A DNA stretch of 64,000 nt, from assembly GCF_002234675.1 (NCBI RefSeq), contig NC_019859.2, positions 1,317,740 to 1,381,739 of the forward strand. The letters run 5' to 3'. Every line of letters starts with the position of its first letter. Position 1 is the first letter of the stretch. Shown piece by piece: positions 9,590 through 21,399 of this stretch. The position numbers and the translations under genes were made by a program. This stretch comes from Oryzias latipes. Lineage: Eukaryota > Chordata > Actinopteri > Beloniformes > Adrianichthyidae. The notes beneath the pieces were generated by a model. It had not been told where the DNA came from and did no database searches. It saw only the letters and a list, made by a program, of their open reading frames with translations.

Positions 9590-12500
9590 TTGCAAACGCT
9601 GACAGCTCAGGACAAATCTCCGTGGGCAGCATTGGATAAACACGGCGCTGCTGCGTATCTTCCCAGAATCCTCGTGTTTTAGCCCCAGAAAGCGGATAAA
9701 TGTGGAGGACTGCGTAAATATTTGGAGATGTGGGGCTGATGGACGAGCCCGAGGCGTCCCGCGGCCGTCTCCCACCTCAGGACACGGGAAACCGCTGGAG
9801 AAGACTTTTCCAAACATCCCCGTCCACCGCAGAATCTACTGGGTTGACGTCAGCGTGCACGAGCCGGCTGACAGACACTGTCCAGCTCCGGAGAGCTCCA
9901 GGGTGTCATCCGTTACACCTCACAGCTGCAGCGATATTTAGCTCTGATATGGATCTATTAATAATAATATCTCACCTGACTGATGGGATGTGCGGCTGCC
10001 TCTGTGTGGAGGAAGAAGCTTCAGCTGCTTCAGCAGCTTCTGAAGCTTCAGCAGCTTCAGAAGCTTCTGAAGCTTCAGCTGCTTCAGCTCCTCCATCCAG
10101 AGGAGGTGGTGGGTTCTTCTCCTCTGGATCTCTGCCGTTAAGCAACATGGATGTTTCTGTCAATTGGATGAGATGTTCTCCATCTGGAGAGACGACGTTC
10201 TTCCAGCCGGATCCAGAACCTTCTTCTGGTTTAAGGCTAAAACGTCCTTTCAGCCTTTCAGCTTCAGCCTTTCAGCTTCAGCCCAGCGACTCTGAAACTT
10301 TCTCTCAGAAGGTACAAAGAGGAATCGTCTGTGAACATGTTGCATCGGTTCCACCAACATCAGAGAATCAGTTTGAAAGCAGACATGAAACGAGGTTCAA
10401 ATCCAAAAGGAAAACTTCCACCAAATTTAGTCTGAATTGATGAAACACATGGAGCAGACTTTACTGAATTCTACTGTCTCTATTTGAGGTCTGCATTGAA
10501 AATGTCCTCACTTTCCTTCAATTAAAGGGACTGAAAGTTAAAAAAGAAGTTTTTTCTTTTCTCTGCTGATGTTTCTGCTCTACTTTAGTCTTTTACTTGA
10601 TTCAACTGCGAAGATTAAAACCTTTATTTCAGCAGACAAAACATCAAGAACAGTTTCTTATTTACAAAGTTGGCCTGAAATACAAAAGGAAAACCTGGAG
10701 AGGATCTTCTGAAGTCATTTTTATCCTTTGAAACTTGATCTGCTGTGAAGATTTCTGATTTCATGTTGTTTCTGATCACAGTCAGGATTCTTCTAATGAA
10801 AATAAACTGCATATAATTGATCCACATCTTTGTCATGTGATTTATTGATCCTTAAGGATTCTAACTGAACCGGAAAACGATCAATCATGTTATAAAATGG
10901 CTTCAGTAGAACAGGTGGGATTAGATAAATTCATTCCCTTTCAAGCGATCTTTAATTTAAAGTCTAATGATCCTTAATTTTGATACGTCTTTGTATGAAT
11001 GTATAGCTGCTGAATTTAATGTTTTCTGCATTATTTTTGCTGTGATTGCTTTAAATAAACCAATCAAATCAAATCAAAAATAATAAATACTGTAAAGCTG
11101 CAAAGATCCGGATCTCCTCCACAGTTTGGACTGGGGAAAAAACGACGTTTTGCTCCAGAATGAAAGAGCTGAAGAACTGTAGACGTTCCTCTGAGCTGGA
11201 ACCCCAGGATGGACTTTGAGGAACCCTGACGGGTTCTTCAGCTTCACCCATGAGGGAAGCGTGTCGCTCCAACACCTGCTCAGGTGAGGACCAAACGCCG
11301 TTCAGCTCACATGTTCCTGTTCTGACTCGCCGTGTTTCTGTCAACTTCACCCTAAAGCACAGAAACGGCAGAACCTCCTTCACGCTAAACTCCAGAACCC
11401 GACAGAACTGGAACCGGGCTGCTCTGTCCCTAGCAGAGGGATTGTGGTGTTCCTCAGGGTTCTGGATGTGGCCCGACCACGTTCCCTCAAACCTGACATC
11501 CAATCAGGAAACGCCTCTGTTGTTACGCTGACGACACTCCGCTCTGAACGTCCACCAAAGCTGAGGGAACGTTGGCTGCAGCTTTGTTTAGAGAACTCCT
11601 TCCTACCGGCAAACCCATCAGGAAACTCCTCAGTGACTCGGGTTCAGGGTCCAGAACATGGAAACACTCCATGACCTTTAGGCGGGTCCAGAAATGTTCA
11701 CGTTTTATCAGGAAAAGTCAGGTTAAAAACTAAAGACAGACGTCAATCACATGAATTCCTCAGCAGCGACACGGATTCAAACCTTTTCAGGAGTTTTTTT
11801 CTTTTCATTTTTCAGGCTTTGCTGCGTTTGGATCCATCAGTAAAATCCTGAAATATTTTTCTTTGTCCAGAACAAAATGAAGACGTTTTAGTGAAATGAC
11901 AGATTCATTTTTACCTGAAGGAGTGTTGAAAGTTCAGACATCAAGGCTGCAAAAAAGCTTCTTGAATTCAGTTTAGTAAACAGCAGTTTGGTGGATTTAC
12001 AGGAACCAATAGAAACATTTGACATGGATTCATTTAAAATCGGTTTGAACTGTTCAGACTCGGCCGTGTGGATCAGGTGTCTGTCACTTTCCTCCAGGCC
12101 TCCTTTTGAAATTGAAAAACGTCTTTGTGTTTGTGTTAATAAAGTTTTTTTACGTGTTTGTTGTTGAACAAACGAAGGCAGACGTGGAGAAGCGGATCAG
12201 CGTTTCTGCTGCTCTCCTCCTCACCTCTGCCTGTCTGGACCTGCAGCTCTGGGAGGGGTGTGTCTCCATGGCGACCAATCATCAGGCCAGCGGGATTGTT
12301 GTTACAGAAACTTATGGAAGTCTTTCATGTGTCATGGAGGAATCTCTGACAGCTTCACACGTCAAACCTGAACACCTGCTGGGCTTTTTTTTAGCTCCAT
12401 CGGCCCAGAAACAGACGTGACAAACCCAGAAAAGAATCTAAAGGTCCAACTTCAGCCTCATTTCTGATCACGTTGTGGATTTGAAAACACGTCACTGAAA

Positions 12501-12770
12501 TGCAAACGGACAGAAAAGCTGCAGCTTTTGTTATTCTAGAAGCTCATGTCTGTTTTCTGAAAGCTGAGAAGCTCCTGGTTTCATCTCCTGCCATTCATGA
12601 CTCAACGTTAGTCCATTGATTCTGCTCAGGTTGGGGTGGGGGGTGGGGGGAGGACCCCTCCCAAGGGCAGGAGGCGGGAACCGGAGGTAATGTGAGACTC
12701 CGCTCTGCAAAACAGGCTGCAGTTTGATGAGCCGACATTCAGAAATCTGTGAGGAGATCCAGAGACGATC
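9590..12770. other. No gene recognised
   Basis: Non-coding. It contains a 236-codon frame at 9730-10440 built partly from a GCTTCA array; it has no recognisable domain. The rest is AT-rich with no clear element. Confidence 0.45.
10016..10092. repeat. GCTTCA / GAAGCTTC hexanucleotide cluster
   Basis: About 75 bp of GCTTCA and GCTTCTGAA units. The units form several GAAGCTTC palindromes, so the tract can fold on itself. Confidence 0.7.
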
Positions 12771-12774
12771 CCAG

Positions 12775-12862
12775 ATCAGGATCAGGATCAGGATCAGGGA
12801 CAGGATCAGGGATCAGGGATCAGGGTCAGGGTCAGGGTCAGGATCAGGGTCAGGGTCAGGAT
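12775..12862. repeat. GGATCA / GGGTCA hexanucleotide microsatellite
   Basis: About fourteen tandem hexamers changing gradually from GGATCA to GGGTCA. Confidence 0.85.
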
Positions 12863-12869
12863 CTCTGTA

Positions 12870-14600
12870 TCCTCAGAGGGAAACGTCTGACCACAAACGG
12901 CGTGAAGCTGCTGCAGCTCTGAGAAGCTTCTTCTGCCGCCGCTGCATCACAGAAAGCAGAGAGAAATCCAGGTTTTTGTTTTCAGCTCTTTTGGATGCAG
13001 AGAAATCCCAAAAATCCAGAAGTTTCTGCTGAAACAAGGAGAGGAGTCTTCAGAAGAAACGAGAAGATTCCAACAGAAGCTGGAGATCCTGAAGTCTGGA
13101 AGCAGGAACTAAATGTGAGGAATTTGCTGAGTCACATAATAAACCTCCCATCTGTTTGATAAACAAAGTTTTTATGTTTTTGAACTTTTGCTGACGTCAA
13201 AAAAAAATAAAATAATTTTTTTCTGAGAAAATCTTGAACTTCTTCAGTTTTCTGGTCTGATCTTTGATCCTTCAAAGTGGATTATTTTCATTTAATCTGT
13301 ACTATAAATTTACTTTTTCTAATGTAATCTTAAAGGTTCCAATTTAGTCTGAAGTATTCAGCTACTCCTTAATGTACTTATACTCACGTATACTTAAAAA
13401 ATAAACTTTAAAAGTTTATACTGAGGGGAGAAAATCTTCAGATATTTGCTTCAAGACATTTTTTTTTTCATTTTAATTAATGAAAATCCGAAGAAAAAAA
13501 AACATTTTGACCATTGAAACAATTTATTGATTTGGTATTTTATTTTTTTAAGTTTATTATATGTCAAATAAAATACATTTGTCTTTGTTTTATTTAAATA
13601 TTTGCATCAAGATATTTGACCGGAGAGATTTACAGGAAAAAAACATTCAAAGTAACTATTGTTAAATATTTAGAATAATAGTAATAAATTAATATTGTTG
13701 TTGTCGTCGTGGTCACGGAGCAGGACGTCTGCGTGTCTCGCCTGTCCTCGCGCGCCCTCGCGGCCCGCAGCTCTTCTGTCTCTCTTTGTGTTTACGTCCC
13801 CGTTATTCCCCGTTAGTGAGCAGCATCCGCCCGGAGAGGGACCTCGAGGGAGGGGGGGATTCCAGTCCGCGGGTCAACAGCTCAGACGGACCGATCTCAA
13901 TCTGCGCGCGCGGACCGACACTCTGGCGGGAAACGTGCTGCTCGGAACATTTGATTTTTTTTAGACCATCTTTAGAAAATGATCAGGATGTGAGGTTTTG
14001 AGAGAAAAAAACAGGAAATATTCTTTTAAGTTTTTACTCTCTTCTTTTTTGGAAAATATCCGCTGAAGTTCTTTCCCCCAAAACCAATGCTGCAGAGGTC
14101 CAGGTGTTGATGTTTGTGGTTCACGTGGCTCCAGATGTTTGCTCTGACGTGCGGCTGTAATTATGCCGGAGCGGCTTTGGCGCAGCCGCGGTTCTCAGGC
14201 CGCGGAGGGACAATTACGCGCAGAGAAAACAGCAATTCCCGCCTCCCTCTGAGAAGTTTCACACCACCTGCAGGACCATCCATCTTCTGCGGGATCACGC
14301 AGCCGGACAGCTGATGGGCTCATGAGCGACGAGGCGGAGGAGTTCGGACTAAAAACAGAACCAGCTGCGGGCCTCGTCCTCGTGCGTTAAGGCCAAAAGC
14401 GGGAAAACAAAAGATGATTCTTCTGTTGGGCCGAACATCCGATGACGTCACAGAAAGGCTGACAAAAGCTCAAAAGTTTGGAAACTTTTTAAAGAAGAAA
14501 CTCCTCAGTGACCCCCCACACCCACGCATTCACACGCACACACAGCCTCTGCGTCATAATACACCTTTAACACACCTCAGACCTGAGAACACGCCGCACT
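12870..14600. other. Non-coding; two CpG-rich blocks
   Basis: 13,690-13,960 and 14,110-14,350 are CpG-rich and unlike the AT-rich DNA around them. The second block holds TAATTATG and CACACCACCTG motifs. They lie 2-3 kb downstream of nkx2.3 and could be regulatory. This is inferred from composition only. Confidence 0.3.
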
Positions 14601-14601
14601 T

Positions 14602-14790
14602 CGTTAACCGTTGTGTTGTCTTGCGGGTCAAAATGACCCACTGCCATCTTCAGTTGTAGAAAAAATACCTGAACATTTTCAACCTGAAATTTTAGGACTT
14701 TTCCAAAGTGAACCTCCGTTAAATTTTAGATGTGGCTGTACGCCACTAAGATTGTCTAACGGGTCATTGTGACCCGTAAATCGTTCATGC
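14602..14790. mobile_element. MITE-like remnant with GGGTCA-TGACCC palindromes
   Basis: The left side reads TTAACCGTTGTGTTGTCTTG followed by GGGTCAAAATGACCC; the right side holds GGGTCATTGTGACCC. Such paired palindromes next to TTAA resemble piggyBac-type non-autonomous elements of fish, but clean terminal repeats are not seen. Confidence 0.35.
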
Positions 14791-14922
14791 ATTTGAACAC
14801 CGGAAAGTAGTTTAACGGCCACACACAAACTCCAATCACGCACACACCTGATCCACCTGAGGCTGCAGGTGGATCAGTCAAAGCGGGCAAAGAAAACAGA
14901 AAACACAAAGCCTCACATCAAT

Positions 14923-15232
14923 ACAAACACACACACACACGTCTACACACAACACACATCTACACACACACGTCTACACACAACACACATCTACACACAC
15001 ATCTACACACACGTCTACACACAACACACATCTACACGCACACGTCTACACACAACACACATCTACACACACATCTACACACACATCTACACACACAACA
15101 CACAACTACACACACACATCTACACACACACACATTTACACACACACATCTACACACACATGTACACACACACATCCAAAAACACACACACACGTCTACA
15201 CACACACACCACACACACGTCTACACACACGA
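14923..15232. repeat. CA microsatellite with TCTACACACA higher-order units
   Basis: Tandem (CA)n interrupted by TCTA every 12-24 bp, giving a compound array. Confidence 0.9.
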
Positions 15233-15239
15233 GCTGAAC

Positions 15240-15940
15240 AACGTCAAAGCAGCGTTGTGATGTTGTGTTGATGTGTTTTTATAAATGTCTTAAACTGCTG
15301 ACACAGAAATTCCAGATTATTATTTTTCCTGATTTGAAATAAATGAATCATAAATTAAAACAGCGACAACAACCGTTTGAAAGAGGAAACTGTCATGACG
15401 GTTAGTTGTGTTGTGTTCAGTTGTGATCACGCACGTTTGTCTTTTTTGTTGTGGAAAAAAAAAGATATAAAATGAACAAAATTGAGTTAAATTTTGAAGA
15501 AAATGTTTGATTTTAGATGAAATTTCAGAGAAGCTGCTTCATTATTTTGACTCCAGTAAACAGAAAGTGAAGATCTCACATGGGTCAGATCACGCGTGCG
15601 GGGGGGTCACGGATCAACGCTGTGAACTTCAACAACTAATGAGGACAAACGACTGGATTCAGGTATGAAGTGGATTTGTTTTTATTTGATGTAAAAAGTT
15701 CGACTCCGGTTTCTGATCCGGTTTGTTCTCCGGAACGTTTTGGGATTCGGCCGCGCGCCTCTGAGCCGCTTCTGCAGAATAATCGGTCTGAAAATCCGCG
15801 GTTCCCCCGTGAGACTGACGGATGGAACATCAGCCCTAACAGGCCGTGACCCACACCCCCCACCCCAAATTCTCCTGCCCATTTTCCTCTGCGGGACAAA
15901 TGGTGAAACTTGTAGCAATAATACCCCCTTCTTTCAGACA
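15240..15940. other. No gene seen
   Basis: AT-rich at first, turning GC-rich from about 15,690. No exon is visible. Confidence 0.4.
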
Positions 15941-16094
15941 AACGCCTCCCGCTGCCCTCATCTCCAGCCCCGCAGCCCCAGAGCCCGCGCGGCTGGAGAT
16001 CTCACAGAGCCTTTTTCCGCGAACAAAAAGAGGGGGGGGCTCCTGAAGGGGAACAAAGGTGACCACGTTTTTCCTCTTCCCTGGTTAGAATAAC

Positions 16095-16270
16095 CCGCTG
16101 CCTGTCGCTCAAATGGGAATATTAGGACGTCAATCTCGCGGCCCCTGCGCGCCTTTGTCTTTGCTGAGTGCCCGGCTCTGCCTACCACACACCTTTTGTC
16201 CAACAATCCAATAAGAGCCATTATTCCCGCTCTGCAGCCCGACCGCCGCGCGCTCTTCGGGGTATTTTAG
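16095..16270. promoter_or_regulatory. Candidate conserved non-coding element downstream of nkx2.3
   Basis: A compact stretch about 230 bp past the nkx2.3 poly(A) signal, free of low-complexity sequence. It holds SOX-like CCTTTGT and AACAAT motifs, CCAATAA and CATTATTCCC. Its composition and place suggest an enhancer; conservation itself cannot be seen here. Confidence 0.3.
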
Positions 16271-16497
16271 GAGCCTAATTTTGTCCTTTAAGGAGCTCAA
16301 ATGGAGAAAAAACTTCCTCCTTTCACGTCGCCTGGCACCGGGACAAAGGGTCCCTGCGGCCCCGGCCTCCTCCTCCTCCTCCTCCTCCCGCGGCTCCTGC
16401 CGGCGTGTTTGTCTGCGGAATGTTCTGCTGCAGAAAAGCTGCGTTTGGGTCTCAGTTTCCGTCAGAAAGCAGAACTCAGCGTCTGGAATAGATTTAC

Positions 16498-16503
16498 TTT
16501 ATT
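16498..16503 (-). promoter_or_regulatory. nkx2.3 poly(A) signal
   Basis: Sense AATAAA about 270 nt after the nkx2.3 stop codon, in an AT-rich 3' untranslated region. It is the first canonical signal met. Confidence 0.6.
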
Positions 16504-16771
16504 TGAATAAATGTGAAATAGACTAAAAACAATCATTTTTCTAGCAAAAACAATAAAACACAATCTCTCAAATAAAAAATGAAATTCTTTTGATTTTTGC
16601 GCACGTGCCCCCCTCCCTCTCTGTTGTGCGGGGCCAGCGCGCGGCCCCGGGCAAAGGTGAAGCTTAAAACCACATTGCACCGCGTTTGTGTCCGCCCGCT
16701 CCTGACCTGTGGATCCATCTGACACCTCCATCCAAACCGAGGAGCTCCTTCGCTCCCGGAGGGGGGGGGGG

Positions 16772-18359
16772 CTACCACGCCCGGATGCCCTGCAGGGAGC
16801 CCTGGCAGGACGTGACCGCTGTCCCTGCGTGCGTCTGGGCCTGCGAGGAGCCGCCAAGGCCGCCCACGCTCCCCAAGTTCATGTTCATGAAGGCGTTGGG
16901 GGTGCTGGACGGGGGGAGGGCGGGGATGCTGCTGTAGGTGCAGCTGTAGTTGCTGTTGTAAGCGGGGCTGTTGTACGTGTACGCGGGGTATCCGTTGTAG
17001 CCGTACGGGGTGGGGCTGTAGGGGTTCGCGGCGTAGCTCTGCGCGCCCCCCAGGCACGGCTTCCCGTCCCGCACCAGCACGGGCACGGCGACGCGCCTCG
17101 GCGGCGGGGGGTGGTGCTGCCCCGCCGCCTCCAGAGACTTGTCCTGCCGCTGCCGTTTGCACTTGTAGCGCCGGTTCTGGAACCAGATCTTGACCTGGTT
17201 GGAGGTGAGCTTGAGCGTCGTGGCCAGGTGTTCCCGCTCCGGCGCGGACAGGTAGCGCTGCTGCTTGAAGCGCCGCTCCAGCTCGAAGACCTGCGCCTGG
17301 GAGAAGAGCACGCGCGGCCTCCGACGACTCCGCTGCTTCTGCGCCGGCCTCTCCGCCTCCCCCGGTCCGCCCCCCGAGGACTCCTCCCGGGACAGCAGGC
17401 CGCAGGTCTCTGGGCGGATCGGAAGAGTTTCAGCTTTAGACATTTTCTTACGGCTTTCTTACGGCGCGTAAAAGGCATCAAACTGTTTTAGGTGGCGCCC
17501 TGAAAAAACACCCAACAAGATGAAACCAAAGGAAAGAAAGTTTTTCACGGTAAAAATATATTTTCCCAGAATTCTCTCAACCTTTTCCCTTTTTCCCCTC
17601 CAGGAAAGCTGCACCCTTCGCGCTCTTCAGTGTCAGCTCTTTACAGCCTCTTTAAACTAATTGTCGGTTTATGGTCCACACATCATAACAGACTTCCCAA
17701 TAAGAGGCGCGCGCGCGGCGGAACCACTACAAAGTGTTTGACATTCGCAGACTTTACTGGATTCGTCTCAGACTTCTTTATTGGCAGCGCGCGAGACGCG
17801 GCGGGGACGCGCGCGCTCGATGCGTCAAACATATATTTACGAATAATTTTACTATAAAATGGTCGTGAAAAACATTTAAATAACCAGGAAATACATTTTA
17901 TTTTAATAAAAACAGGGAAACCGCTATAAGTTCTATTTTTCTCTTTAGAGTTTAGTCAGATTTTTTCTAAATGCAAATGTTTATACAGTAAGCGAAAATA
18001 ACGCGCATCAACACGCAAATCTGCGGTTTTAACCAGACCCCCCCCCCCCCCCCCCCTGCTCTTTGTTCCTCTCAGAAATCTGCTCCACTCACTCCTTTCC
18101 GGCTCCTCCAGCTCCGCGCCCTCCAGCTTGGCTCCGTGGAGGCCCGCGTGGCCGTACATGCTGGGGGACAGAGGGGGCTCCGCGCGCTCCTCCTCGCGCG
18201 CCGTCAGCGCGCTCAGGTAAGCCAGGTTGTCCTCTCCGTCCGAGAAAGGAGGGCTGTCCCGAGCCGCGGCGAGCATGCAGGAGGATGGGGTTTGGAAGTG
18301 CTGGTGTCCGTGCGGGGAGCGGGCCAGGAGGTGCTGGCTGTGGAGCTCCAGGGAGGCGC

Positions 18360-18404
<45 letters not shown>

Positions 18405-18462
18405 GCTTCAGGATATCCTTGACGGAGAACGGCGTGGAGGTCAGCGGGCTCTGCAGCATCAT
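16772..18462 (-). CDS. Homeobox protein Nkx2.3
   Basis: Nuclear NK2-class transcription factor; in vertebrates it acts in pharyngeal endoderm, gut and spleen mesenchyme. Two exons: 18462-18093 and 17409-16772, joined by a GTGAGT donor and a CGCCCAG acceptor in matching phase, give 335 residues. It shows an N-terminal tinman motif (FSVKDIL, 12-18), thirteen glutamines (22-34), a homeodomain at about 152-211 with Tyr54 ([13 protein letters not shown]), which marks the NK2 class, an NK2-specific domain ([15 protein letters not shown], 228-242) and the C-terminal GIRAW. EREHL and KSLE in and after the homeodomain, and MMLxSPxTSTPF at the start, fit Nkx2.3 better than Nkx2.5; the got1 neighbour agrees. 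Translation probably starts at the double ATG (18462); an upstream in-frame ATG lies at 18510. Confidence 0.93.
17410..18092 (-). other. nkx2.3 intron 1
   Basis: A 683-bp intron. It starts GTGAGT; 36 nt in is a 19-base G run on the sense strand (18056-18038). A second, pyrimidine-rich acceptor TTTTTTCAG ends at 17500, 91 nt before the exon; its use would stay in phase but meet TAA at 17461-17459. Paired CCAATAA and TTATTGG motifs lie near 17,698 and 17,778. Confidence 0.75.
18361..18399. repeat. Pure CAG/CTG triplet tract coding polyglutamine
   Basis: Thirteen uninterrupted CAG codons on the sense strand, residues 22-34 of Nkx2.3, directly after the tinman motif. Confidence 0.9.
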
Positions 18463-18599
18463 GTCATCCAGCTCCGCAGCATCGAGGAAATGAAGTCCAG
18501 CGAGTAACATGCACTCCCCCTTCTTTCCTCCTAACACGCAGATCCGCCTGGAAGCCCTGTCTTTGCTAATTGGAGGTGCGTTAAGCCTCTGGAATCCTT

Positions 18600-21390
18600 C
18601 ATCGCCATAAATCGCAGGAAAACACGGGTGTTAGCGGCGGGTTTGTCCACGCAGGTCCTCCCTGACAGACATAATGTCAGGCTTTGGAGGTGCGGGATGG
18701 ACCGGGGCGAAGCAGTGCCGCTGCCTCCTTTTGGAGCGAGGGGGAGGGGTGTGCGTGAAATGGAAAGTCCGCGTGGGCCGGAGGGAAAGCACTAGTTGGA
18801 GAGAAGACTGCGGGGAGCAGTGACGTGGACGCGCGTGTTTTGTTACTGTTTTTGAAACTGCCGCCCGGCCTCTTTGTCAATAAGAAGCAAAATAAATATC
18901 CCCCCCCCCCCCATTTTTGCCCAGACTCATGAGTTCAGATACCCCCCCCCCCCGCGCGCTCAGGTGAAAATGTTCAACTTTTACTGCGTTTTGCGAGAAA
19001 AAAATCTCCAAATGTCAGAGATTTGATTTCTCTAAAGTCAGAACTCTGTGAGACTCAACCAGACACACCACCCCCCTGCCCCCCCCCCCCCCCCCCCAAA
19101 CATGCAGAGGTTGTCCCCTGGCCGCGCGCGCAGAGGCTGCAGCGGGCCTCTGCTGCGCACGGTCCACCTGCGCCCCCGTCCCTCCACGGCCTCCTCCTCC
19201 TCCTGTCAGCTCTCTGGTTTATCTCTGCTGTTGTATTAATACCCGCTCGGGACCGATAAGCAGCCCCCCACCCCACCCCCCACGGGGGCAATTAAAATTC
19301 CTCCAAAAAAACGGACTGACGTTTTTAGCGCGCCCTAATCTGCTCCTATCAGCCCCCCCACTCCGTCCTCCGTCACCCCGCTCCTCTCTGCTCCTGTGGG
19401 CGCGCGGCAGGTGCAGATGAGCATCGGAGTGTCCGGAATCGAACATGGTTCGCTCCATCACCTCTTTATTCATCATTTCCGCCTCCAATCACAGAAATCT
19501 GCAGCAGGAAGTCAAAGAGACCAAAAGCTTTCCAGAAAAAGTCTGACCATCCCGGCAGGACAGCGCGCGCGTGCGGGGGTTACAGAACCCACTGAATGCT
19601 TTTAAATCGAAATCAGCTCAGATGGAAATAAAAAGGAAAGATCTGAGCGTCCGGGACAAAGATGGAGTCAGAAAAATAAGCCAAACAGTCTCTGAAGGGG
19701 TGAACTGTCCTCCACGCGCACGCGCTACATGCGCGCTTCCACTCACGGAGGATTTTAACGCTGTGAAGGAACCCTGTTCCAAAGAACATCGTGTCCTTCG
19801 TCTACCAGAAATAATAATCTGTGAGAGAAGCATTTTCAGTTTCAACGTGTTTCCCTGAACGCACCACCACGTTTTTTCCTGTCACCATAAAAAGATTTGA
19901 CAGAAATCAAATGTTTTACCAAACGGAATCAAACCTTTAGACATATTTTAAACCATGCATACAAAAACACTTTTAGAGCAGTTTTTATTTTGTACATATT
20001 TATTTCTAAACTTTGTGCAGATAAAGTGCAGACTTCAGCATTGAGGAGATTTTTTAATTTATTTTTTAAATTTATTTAAAGGAAACACATTTGCTATGAT
20101 TTCCAAGCACGTTTTCGTTTTTATTTTTACAGTAATTCTGAAAAAACATGTAATTTTGAAACCTGTGGCTCTTCTGAAGCTTTAAGTCGGACTTTCACAA
20201 TAAAGGTTCTTCTGCCTGCATGTGTCAGTCAGGATTCTGTGTGAACTGTCTGCGTTCACAGATGATTGATCGGTCCCTGTTCCTCTGCAGACTGAGCGTC
20301 TGTCACAGATCCTGCTCTTTACTTTGTCTCCAATTCAATCCTGATGGCTGAAATGTTTGCTGAAAAGTAAAGATTAGCTTTTCTCGGCTGATCACCTTTG
20401 ACCTTTTGTTCTGAAAAATCCTCAGATGAAAAAATGATTGAAGAAAACCGGACAGAAGATTGAAGAACTTCACCGTTTCCTTTCAAAGTAAGAATTTTCA
20501 ACTCTAGATTTAATGATGAGGCACAGCTGAACGGCACAAACTCAGAAGAAAAACTCTTCATTTTCCTGTCAAGTCTCTCAGCTCTTTTAGATCTTTATCA
20601 AACCAAAACGTTCTGACTTCCTGAACCAAGCAGAACCTGGATCTGCTTCCTGAACAGGTTCTGCAGTCAAACCGAGGCTCGTTTTTGTGCCCGTCAGTGA
20701 GAACTGATGCTCCACCTGGGCTGCTGTGCGTGAATCTTTTCCAGCAGGTAGTAAATAACCTGCAGACTCCACGGCGGCGCCCCCAGATTCACGCTCCATC
20801 ACCAGCAGTGTCCTCGTAAAAAGGCCGGATTGTGTTTAGACTGGCACGCGCTCGTCTCCGTGCTCTGTAAATAAGCATTAAATCGTATGACGCCAGGCGC
20901 TGCGTTTTCTGCAGGTCATAGATGAGACTCACGCCGAGAGACGGATGAGTCCAACTGTGAGGAATCCACGGAGAGTTTGAACATTTAAAAACACCAGTCT
21001 TCATAATCACACCACAAAGACTTGATTTGTTCGTTCCAAAGGCCTTTTCGTTCTTTATTTTTGTGTAGATGAGGATTTGACTTGAGATGGAGGCTGAACA
21101 CACCTGTTTGTTTGGGAACAATCAGCTGATTGATTAGATTTCCTCACAGTTTTCCATCAATCCTGGATTTATACAGATTTCAGTTTCTTTTTGGAAAAAA
21201 CTCCGGAAAATCCTTTTCAGCAGAAAAGGAAGTCCACCTTTCACCGTCTTGAAGCGTGTGAACCTTTGGGCTGAAGTCCTTCGCCAAAGTTAGAAGCAGG
21301 GAGAAGCGGCAGAGTTTGGAGCATCCGAGGAGGAGGAGGAGGAGGAGGAAGAGGAGGCTGTGGCGCTGACAGAGCTGACCTTTTACGGAA
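18600..21390. other. nkx2.3 upstream region, CpG-rich then AT-rich
   Basis: 18,600-19,600 is CpG-rich with long C runs (18,900-18,912; 19,079-19,097) and holds the presumed promoter; no convincing TATA box was chosen. From 19,600 to 21,390 it turns AT-rich with no recognisable element. Confidence 0.4.
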
Positions 21391-21399
21391 GCCTCTGAT

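Noticed and set aside
9730-10440. 236-codon frame as a gene
   Set aside because: Partly a GCTTCA microsatellite, no recognised domain, no splice or poly(A) logic.
17441-17443. ATG at 17443 as start of a separate homeobox gene
   Set aside because: It lies in the intron, 32 nt before the true exon; using the 17409 acceptor restores phase with exon 1 and the conserved KTC sequence.
16772-18462. Assignment as nkx2.5 or nkx2.7
   Set aside because: The start [17 protein letters not shown] in the homeodomain, QDKSLE after it and the got1 neighbour fit nkx2.3 better.
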